Below, one piece after another: positions 1 to 5,438 of a stretch of 5,847 nucleotides of DNA; the first letter of the stretch is position 1; each line of letters starts with the position of its first letter. The DNA is taken from assembly GCA_947174735.1 (NCBI GenBank), contig CAMWKC010000147.1, positions 1 to 5,847 on the forward strand. The letters run 5' to 3'. The DNA comes from an uncultured Porphyromonadaceae bacterium (lineage in GTDB: Bacteria > Bacteroidota > Bacteroidia > Bacteroidales > Muribaculaceae). The translations under genes and the position numbers were made by a program. Under the pieces are notes generated by a model. The model worked only from the letters and a program-made list of their open reading frames with translations. It was not told the origin of the DNA and ran no database searches.

Positions 1-1009
1 TAATTATACCTATATCTCTAAGCTGCTGTTCACCGACCGAAGTTATTTCAGCTAAATCAATTTCCGGTTGTCCCCAGTTCATGACCTCATAGCTTTCGCT
101 ATTCATTTTCAGATTTTTGAAACCGTTGAACGCTGCCACACGCACTACCTTGTCAGCAAATTCGCCGGGTGTACCGGTAATCTGTTTATTCATATCAAAG
201 TCAAGACCGGAGAATGCAGGAGCTCCGTAGATATCAATTGTTTCCTCAATGAGCAACGAGCTCTCCTCTATCTCAACTTTAATAAAGGCACCGCCATCAG
301 TTGTGTCACTATTGTCGTAAGTAAACTTTAGACAATACTCGTATGCCGGTTTGACATTTGGTATTTCACCATGTTTTTTGAAAGTACCTCCTTCGGCATT
401 TTTACCTTCTATATCGTAAGTAAGTGATTTATCAGCACTGGGCATCATAAAATAACCCTTGGCAGTATCAACATTATCAGCAGTAAACTGGAGATTACCA
501 CGTGTATGTCCTACTGTTATCGTATAATCGCTCAGATAGTCATTGTTAAGCGTCGAAGCATCGACAGAGACAACCACATTGGCTATACGACACTGTAACT
601 GAACCTGTGTGACGACATCTTTATCAGTAACACTAAAATCCTGATAGCCTTTGTAGAACTTTTTATCCCATGCAGCGCTTACCGAATCACCGGCCCATGC
701 TTCAGCCACATAGGAACCATAGCGCATATACAGACTGTTAGGTACAGACTGTACACCGGTCCATTTATGTAACAGACCGCCCTCTCCACTGTCATCGCTC
801 TTACGAGAAACATATATGATACAGTTATTTAAAAGCTCCTGTTCATTATCAGACGTGGCACGTGTTACTTCCCGGTTAAGGGTAATATTAAAATTCACAC
901 GTCCCTCACCTTCCGATGAAAAAGGCTGGTCAGCAGTACACGAAGTGCCTACACTGACAAGGACTGCCACGCAGCCGGAAAGCAGAACTGATTTCTTTAT
1001 ACTTTTCAT
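1..1009 (-). CDS. DUF4493-like lipoprotein, partial (C-terminus off window)
   Basis: The frame is open from an ATG at 1009-1007 to the left window edge: 336 codons with no stop, so the 3' end is missing. The N-terminus is a lipoprotein signal: basic MKSIKK, a hydrophobic stretch, then lipobox GTSC with Cys24 as predicted lipidation site. Residues about 36-235 resemble DUF4493: Thr-Arg-Ala at 49-51, the GSYVAEAWAG turn (98-107), FYKG (118-121), QCRIANV (139-145), and a closing strand near YEYCLKFTY. Residues about 250-336 begin a second beta-rich module that resembles the C-terminal module of the upstream gene (PEIDLAEITSVGEQQL, 315-330). It lies 12 bp downstream of the stop of the preceding lipoprotein gene and is probably co-transcribed with it. 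The family assignment rests on motif resemblance recalled from memory. The molecular function is unknown; outer-membrane, possibly surface-exposed location is inferred. Confidence 0.85.
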   Translation of the reverse strand, partial: MKSIKKSVLLSGCVAVLVSVGTSCTADQPFSSEGEGRVNFNITLNREVTRATSDNEQELLNNCIIYVSRKSDDSGEGGLLHKWTGVQSVPNSLYMRYGSYVAEAWAGDSVSAAWDKKFYKGYQDFSVTDKDVVTQVQLQCRIANVVVSVDASTLNNDYLSDYTITVGHTRGNLQFTADNVDTAKGYFMMPSADKSLTYDIEGKNAEGGTFKKHGEIPNVKPAYEYCLKFTYDNSDTTDGGAFIKVEIEESSLLIEETIDIYGAPAFSGLDFDMNKQITGTPGEFADKVVRVAAFNGFKNLKMNSESYEVMNWGQPEIDLAEITSVGEQQLRDIGII

Positions 1010-1021
1010 TGCCGGGTGGTT

Positions 1022-2311
1022 TTATTTAGTTATAAGTATAAGGGTTTCTTTAGTTGTGCCGTTGGCATCTGTTACAGTCAGTATAAATTTATGTGTAGCC
1101 GGTCCAAGTGCTCCTAATAACGGTAAAAAGTCATTGAGTACAAACTTAACTTCCGATTTACCGATAACTTCATCACCTATGGGGAAACCAAGACCACTAA
1201 GTCCTTCTGCCAGGTCACCAGGATTAACAAGGTCAAGATGAGCAGCCAGACCAACACCTTCAAGTTCGTCAGGAGTAAGTGTCTCCGAGTCAATATCAAC
1301 TATAAAACCTGTAATACCACCTTCAGCTTCACTGGTTATAGTTAGCACACACTCCATACCATCGGTAACTTCAACAGGTACATTCATCGGAATATCATCA
1401 CCACCGGATATTGCCGGCCCATTACCCGGAGTCACAGGAGTATTCGGATCATCGGGATTTTCAGGGTCATCAGGATCTTCGTTAGGACGCTGAGTATCGT
1501 CCAACATCGGCTCATCAGGAGCAAGATGCCCGCCTTCAGCATCTGTAAGATCATCTATCTGTACGTTAGCATCAATCTGTACCGGAGTATCCTGACCGTC
1601 GATATCAATACCGCCGGGATCGCTGGTACTCGGACTATGATGTTTAAAAGTCACAACATAGTGATTACCCGGTTTAACATCAGTATAAGTTTTGGATTCC
1701 TCCACTACTTTACCTTCCACAGTACCTTTAAAAGTAGCTACAAGTGTAGGACTACCTTCTACATAGGCAAAATAGCCCGAACGGTTCTCGTCTTTAGTAA
1801 AGATAAGTTCGGCACCCTCATAGCCCATCTGTACCTTTACCTCTGTATCGGCACTCATCACAGCCACCAGATTGACATCAAAATTGATTGTAACCATGAC
1901 ATTGGCCAATGAGCACACCACAGGGTCATTAACTTCAGTCACATGTCCTGTCGTCACACTGAAAGAAGCTGATTCTCCAAGATAATAAGGATTATCAAAT
2001 TCGGCAGGCTTATTCTCACCATAATATGCCTTTACTGTGTAGTTACCTACAGGCAGGCTTACGATCTCAGGCATACGGCTGTAAGTATATGATTCTTCAG
2101 TCTTGCCGTCCTGATTAATAAAATCGACTGTAAAATCAGCTACCGCAGGCAGATTAACTGCACGGGTACTGCTCTTTAGCTCAACCTTAAGACCGGAGGT
2201 TAATACACGTCCGACCCCGTCAGTTTTATTCTCGAACTGTTTTTCGTCATGACAGCTCTGCACACCTAACAGAAGAGCACTGCCAAGGACAATATTTATA
2301 AGCTTATTCAT
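1022..2311 (-). CDS. DUF4493-like lipoprotein with Asp/Pro linker
   Basis: Complete 429-residue protein, ATG at 2311-2309, stop TAA. The signal peptide ends in lipobox VQSC, with Cys20 predicted to be lipidated; the next residues are His-Asp-Glu, an acidic pattern like Bacteroidota surface-export signals. Residues about 36-225 look like DUF4493: Thr-Arg-Ala at 49-51, VGNYTVKAYYG (88-98), DNPYYLG (106-112), VVCSLANV (131-138), GYFAYV (179-184), and a final strand around NHYVVTFKHH. An acidic linker follows, with a Pro/Asp/Asn run at about 277-293 (PNEDPDDPENPDDPN). A C-terminal beta-module (about 311-429) ends in HKFILTVTDANGTTKE and matches a module in the upstream 845-residue protein. Unlike that protein, it has no PCMD-like C-terminus. 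It is the middle gene of three same-strand lipoprotein genes. No enzymatic motif is visible; a structural, adhesive or ligand-binding role is inference. Confidence 0.9.
   Translation of the reverse strand: MNKLINIVLGSALLLGVQSCHDEKQFENKTDGVGRVLTSGLKVELKSSTRAVNLPAVADFTVDFINQDGKTEESYTYSRMPEIVSLPVGNYTVKAYYGENKPAEFDNPYYLGESASFSVTTGHVTEVNDPVVCSLANVMVTINFDVNLVAVMSADTEVKVQMGYEGAELIFTKDENRSGYFAYVEGSPTLVATFKGTVEGKVVEESKTYTDVKPGNHYVVTFKHHSPSTSDPGGIDIDGQDTPVQIDANVQIDDLTDAEGGHLAPDEPMLDDTQRPNEDPDDPENPDDPNTPVTPGNGPAISGGDDIPMNVPVEVTDGMECVLTITSEAEGGITGFIVDIDSETLTPDELEGVGLAAHLDLVNPGDLAEGLSGLGFPIGDEVIGKSEVKFVLNDFLPLLGALGPATHKFILTVTDANGTTKETLILITK
1436..1480 (-). repeat. Short in-frame 9-bp repeat coding for an acidic Pro linker
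   Basis: Within the 429-residue lipoprotein gene, codons for residues 278-292 form imperfect 9-bp units of the type CCN-GAT-GAY (Pro-Asp-Asp, Pro-Glu-Asn, Pro-Asp-Asp, Pro-Asn-Thr). They make a flexible, negatively charged spacer between the DUF4493-like domain and the C-terminal beta-module. The unit length and base pattern resemble the longer tract in the spacer upstream of this gene. Confidence 0.6.
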
Positions 2312-2542
2312 TTTGTCAAGTAGTTGTAAAGGTGGTAGTCGGAGTTATCGGAAACATCGGAGTTATCTGAGTTATCGGAAACATCAGAATTATCGGAGTA
2401 TTCAGAATTATCGGAGACATCGGGGTTATCAGAGACATCAGAATTATCTGATTATTCAGATGATTCGGATAAATCCGATTATTCGGATAGATCAGATTAT
2501 TCCGATAATGCTGATTATTCCGATAAATCCGCCTACTACCTA
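2312..2542. other. 231-bp intergenic spacer between lipoprotein genes, mostly repeat
   Basis: This gap separates the stop of the 845-residue lipoprotein gene from the ATG of the 429-residue one, both on the minus strand. Most of it (2339-2527) is a 9-bp tandem repeat. The remaining 27 bp before the downstream ATG (2312-2338) are A/C-rich on the transcribed strand and show no clear Shine-Dalgarno. I see no TAnnTTTG promoter element and no classical GC-rich hairpin followed by a T run, so read-through transcription from the upstream gene is likely. Confidence 0.7.
2339..2527. repeat. 21 x 9-bp tandem repeat with TCNGA core
   Basis: There are 21 contiguous 9-bp units in perfect register with no insertion or deletion. 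On the plus strand, units 1-12 follow TCN-GAR-TTA or TCN-GAR-ACA (unit 7 ends TAT, unit 10 has GGG), and units 13-21 follow TCN-GAT followed by TAT, GAT, AAA, AGA or AAT. TC is kept in 20 of 21 units (unit 20 starts GCT), while position 3 uses all four bases. TCNGA is its own reverse complement apart from N, so both strands carry the same core. Adjacent units such as 2465-2478 and 2474-2487 can fold into short 5-bp stems with 4-nt loops. It could be an mRNA spacer or processing element, a slippage-prone minisatellite, or a relic of coding sequence. Function is unknown. Confidence 0.9.
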
Positions 2543-5080
2543 TCAGTAATTTAAGTGGACATTATCAATAATTAGTTCTGAGCCGGTGGCAAGAGCATGA
2601 TAGCTGTTAGCTGCTAAAGTATGATTACCCAGACCCTGATATTCGTTAAGCTCACTACCAGAAGGTATATTTACACCAATCTGATCACCCTTGGTAGACT
2701 TGAAATTAAGCACAAGCTTAGCAACTTTGCTGCTGAACGGAGCCGGATTGATATTTATCGTCCGAGTAGTCATATTAGCCTGAGCATCCAGTTCTACCTC
2801 CTGAGTAAACAGAACTTTGCCGGAGGCATCATACAAAGCGATAAGAGCAACCCCTACTTCGCTACCATAAGGAGTGTAACGATAATCGAAGCTTAGTGAG
2901 GTAGGACGTGACACAAAATCTATACCATCGACACGGGTTTCGAGGGCGGAACCTTCGAATACATACGAACCGAGGAACAATTCACCTGCGGCACGCGAAG
3001 CTATAGAAGCCGGAGCATTTTCACAATAGTATGTACTATTAAATGCACCGCCGGATTTTGACGGAGTAACACCATTATGGTCGTAAGCTACACTACGTAA
3101 AGTGACCTCATTATTTTGAGCTATTGTTGAAGGCACTATAAACCATGTATTTTTGTTAGCAGCATGAACATAGGCTGTTTTAGCATTAACTGAAGCCCAA
3201 CCGACAGGCTCTTCGACAACTATTGAGGATTTAAGAGTATAATCTACCGGTGATACTCTATACTGGCCGCCAACCTGTACGTCCGTCAAGTTAATTGTCT
3301 GTTCCGTCTGAGAGAAGTCGCCGTTCGGAACGTCCTGTGCCGGCTCAGTGCTGAATTGAGCAGATGCACGTTCTGTATCAAAAACGAGTGATTTCAACGT
3401 ACAGCTTGTATTTGGAGTCAGACCGCTTAATTCAATAAATCCGGTAGCACTATCGTAATTAACGGCATCAGTACTTAGCACAACATCATTAACATCAAAC
3501 TTCATGTACCTGTACATTCCTGCTACTGTCTGAGCATCAAGACCGTCTATCCGCACATAAACCCGATTGGCAAAAGCATCGATAGTCATACCATATTCGG
3601 GAACTTCGACCTCAACTGTAGTGTTGACACGTTCCTTATTATTATAGAATATACGTACACCTATTTTATCAGTACTGTTTTCAGGCAGTGTGATACGGTA
3701 AACATAATCACGTGCCTCACTCGCACGGGTATACTCAGCCCCGTTGATAGAAATTATATCAACCGGTCTATAACCTAAATCACCCTGTACTTCAAAAGTA
3801 AATGGATTGTTGCCAGGACCTGTCGGAGGAGTACCGTTATAAGTTATGGTTACATCAGCTGTTGTAGCACCAATCTGTACCGGAGCAGCCACGGCACTGA
3901 TTTCAACCGGCTCAGTCGAAATACCGAAATATACACGTTCGTTAATATTTCCATGCTTGTCAGTGACACGCACAGATATTTCGTAATGCCCCTGTGGTAA
4001 AGTACGACAGAAATCGGTAACATCAATCACACCCATCCGGTCAGGATTATGGAAAAATCCCAGACATCTGACGCCGGCCTCCGAGAGTTGTTGTTGTACA
4101 GTCTCACCGGCATTAACCAGCTCTACAGCTGTACCGAAAGGAGGAATATAATCACCCTGAAGCTTAGTAAACTCTAACACACAGGACGCCATGACACCAG
4201 ATGCAAAGACATCAAATTGTAACGGATGGTCAATTATAGCACCTTCTAATATCTCAAATAACTGTTCATTAGTAAATCCATCCGGATGTACTACCGGAGG
4301 TGCCACCTCAAACAGTTCCTCCGCAAGATTGATGACTACATCTTCACTCTCTAAAGTATCATCAAAAGAGATTCTCAATTGAGCCTCACCTACCTCACCA
4401 TCAAACACTTCATAGTTAACTCTATATTTATGTCCGGCTTCCACAGGTATCGAAGCAGGATTGAGTCGTACGCTCTGGTGGTTCTGGTTAGTAGCATTCA
4501 TTATTACCTGTACATCGCCCGGAATCACATAGACCATCTCACCCTCCGACATACCTATATCCACCACAGGATGACCTTCGGTCTGCAGTTCGGTGCTCCA
4601 AGATGTAAAATATTTTTTGAAGCCATCACCGTATGTCACACGTATAATACCGTTACCAAGCGAAGCACATAACTCAACACTGGTCTGCGTAGCTTCGGAA
4701 ATCGTTATTTCGGTATGGCCGGTAAAATAAGGCGAATCGACACCCTGATCTTCAGGTGTCCCATAGAAGGCTTCAAGATCGTATGTTCCTACCGGAAAAC
4801 CCTCCTCGTTATCTACACGGAATGATTCAAGATTATTCCATACCTTATCGAAGTCTCCACCGCTCGTCTGAGTCAGATGAATACCGAAATCCTCAGCATC
4901 AGGCACATCAATCTCTATAGTTTGTGCGCGCGTACCAGTAATAAGTTCGCCTGAGGCTGTGAGCAGTAAGTCTATGCTACCTCTACCCCCCTGAGAACCT
5001 GATTTCCACGGGTCATCGCTCACACATGCTGTCAGCATAGAACAAGCCGACAACAGTATGGCGTAAGTTTTTAATTTCAT
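2543..5080 (-). CDS. Multidomain DUF4493/PCMD-like lipoprotein
   Basis: 845 residues from the ATG at 5080-5078 to a TGA at 2545-2543. A longer reading from a TTG at 5131 is possible, but the ATG places a proper signal peptide at the N-terminus: MKLK, a hydrophobic core, then lipobox LTAC with Cys19. Cys19 is followed by Val-Ser-Asp-Asp, resembling Bacteroidota lipoprotein export signals. Layout: DUF4493-like domain about 34-228 (Thr-Arg-Ala at 50-52, VGTYDLEAFYG, SPYFTG, ELCASLGN); a beta-module about 270-388 (ELVNAGETVQQQLSEAG; VTDKHGNINE); two Fn3-like segments about 389-497 and 498-580 (LSGLTPNTSCTL near the end of the second); and a C-terminal jelly-roll-like region about 585-845 resembling PCMD (PF13201, putative carbohydrate metabolism domain), with TPSKSGGAF, RPTSLSFDYRYTP and a closing IIDNVHLNY. 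It is the first gene of the cluster, directly downstream of the promoter. Carbohydrate binding at the cell surface is plausible from the domain name and fold type, but not shown. Confidence 0.9.
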   Translation of the reverse strand: MKLKTYAILLSACSMLTACVSDDPWKSGSQGGRGSIDLLLTASGELITGTRAQTIEIDVPDAEDFGIHLTQTSGGDFDKVWNNLESFRVDNEEGFPVGTYDLEAFYGTPEDQGVDSPYFTGHTEITISEATQTSVELCASLGNGIIRVTYGDGFKKYFTSWSTELQTEGHPVVDIGMSEGEMVYVIPGDVQVIMNATNQNHQSVRLNPASIPVEAGHKYRVNYEVFDGEVGEAQLRISFDDTLESEDVVINLAEELFEVAPPVVHPDGFTNEQLFEILEGAIIDHPLQFDVFASGVMASCVLEFTKLQGDYIPPFGTAVELVNAGETVQQQLSEAGVRCLGFFHNPDRMGVIDVTDFCRTLPQGHYEISVRVTDKHGNINERVYFGISTEPVEISAVAAPVQIGATTADVTITYNGTPPTGPGNNPFTFEVQGDLGYRPVDIISINGAEYTRASEARDYVYRITLPENSTDKIGVRIFYNNKERVNTTVEVEVPEYGMTIDAFANRVYVRIDGLDAQTVAGMYRYMKFDVNDVVLSTDAVNYDSATGFIELSGLTPNTSCTLKSLVFDTERASAQFSTEPAQDVPNGDFSQTEQTINLTDVQVGGQYRVSPVDYTLKSSIVVEEPVGWASVNAKTAYVHAANKNTWFIVPSTIAQNNEVTLRSVAYDHNGVTPSKSGGAFNSTYYCENAPASIASRAAGELFLGSYVFEGSALETRVDGIDFVSRPTSLSFDYRYTPYGSEVGVALIALYDASGKVLFTQEVELDAQANMTTRTININPAPFSSKVAKLVLNFKSTKGDQIGVNIPSGSELNEYQGLGNHTLAANSYHALATGSELIIDNVHLNY

Positions 5081-5117
5081 CTCAATAATGTTATGTGGGT
5101 AAGTAATATTACGAAAA

Positions 5118-5174
5118 TTATATCTGCACAATACAGATTTTTCGGTGTATGATGCAAGAGGAGGACCACAACAT
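5118..5174 (-). CDS. Possible 18-codon upstream ORF in the leader
   Basis: On the minus strand, an ATG at 5174-5172 opens 18 codons ending in TAA at 5120-5118, inside the predicted leader of the 845-residue lipoprotein gene and 37 bp before its ATG. The peptide begins MLWSSSC and resembles no family I know. It has no run of a single amino acid that would suggest attenuation. It may well be a chance ORF. Confidence 0.15.
   Translation of the reverse strand: MLWSSSCIIHRKICIVQI
5122..5138 (-). promoter_or_regulatory. Small leader hairpin
   Basis: ATCTG and CAGAT form a 5-bp stem around a 7-nt loop, in the predicted leader of the lipoprotein cluster about 40 bases before the start codon. Flanking A and T runs could extend it imperfectly. 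It overlaps the possible upstream ORF. The stem is short, so a regulatory role is uncertain. Confidence 0.25.
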
Positions 5175-5196
5175 AGTGTCTCTACTTTGGGTTATA

Positions 5197-5227
5197 CAAA
5201 AGTAATAATTCTATTTCAACACATAAA
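5197..5227 (-). promoter_or_regulatory. Bacteroidota-type promoter for the lipoprotein cluster
   Basis: Read on the minus strand, TACTTTTG (5204-5197) matches the Bacteroidota -7 consensus TAnnTTTG exactly. TTTA (5227-5224), 19 bp upstream, is a 3-of-4 match to the -33 TTTG. Transcription would start near 5190, giving a leader of about 110 nt before the ATG at 5080. This is the only convincing promoter seen for the three lipoprotein genes. Confidence 0.65.
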
Positions 5228-5438
5228 GAACTCACCCCTAACTCAACACAAAAGCGCCTATTCGACTAATAAAATAAGCTATTTTCACTCATATAATAGA
5301 TTTCAGGCGCATATTTTACCCTTTTTATAAACTGTCAGTATATCTCAATATCCCGACATGAAAAGTGAAAACATATTGACCTATCGCACTATAATCCTCT
5401 GTCGATTGTTATAATAAAAAAGTTAAAAAGTATCTGAT

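Larger units (their letters stand above)
5081..5438. other. Divergent intergenic region
   Basis: 358 bp separate the left-pointing lipoprotein cluster from the right-pointing DUF4923-like gene. It is AT-rich. It holds the leader and promoter of the lipoprotein cluster (about 5081-5227), a pair of inverted hexamers GCGCCT (5254-5259) and AGGCGC (5305-5310), and, between them, the dyad AAAATA-AGC-TATTTT (5271-5285). The stretch 5311-5438 should hold the promoter of the rightward gene, but I found no exact TAnnTTTG there. No tRNA or other structured RNA gene was recognised. Confidence 0.7.

Noticed and set aside
68..1912. Plus-strand ORFs at 68-331, 816-1241 and 1526-1912
   Set aside because: They lie antisense to the minus-strand lipoprotein genes, which have clear signal peptides and domain motifs. 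Their translations show no recognisable protein features.
2339..2527. A CRISPR array
   Set aside because: The units are 9 bp and contiguous, with no unique spacers and no repeats of 20-40 bp.
2313..2549. A 78-codon plus-strand ORF rich in Arg, Tyr and Ile
   Set aside because: It starts at TTG, lies antisense within the operon spacer, and its composition is simply one reading phase of the 9-bp repeat.
2621..4672. Plus-strand ORFs at 2621-2896, 4191-4382 and 4379-4672
   Set aside because: They are antisense shadows of the 845-residue lipoprotein gene with no family resemblance.
5081..5131. A 17-codon N-terminal extension of the 845-residue lipoprotein starting at 5131
   Set aside because: It starts at TTG and would bury the lipoprotein signal peptide behind polar residues. 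The ATG at 5080 gives a standard signal with a lipobox.
5145..5330. A 61-codon plus-strand ORF in the divergent intergenic region
   Set aside because: It runs across the leftward promoter, has low-complexity composition and no signal or domain. A chance ORF in AT-rich DNA is more likely.
5376..5395. TTGACC and TATAAT as a sigma70-type promoter for the DUF4923-like gene
   Set aside because: The spacing is only 8 bp, far from 17, and Bacteroidota primary sigma factors use a different -7/-33 consensus.
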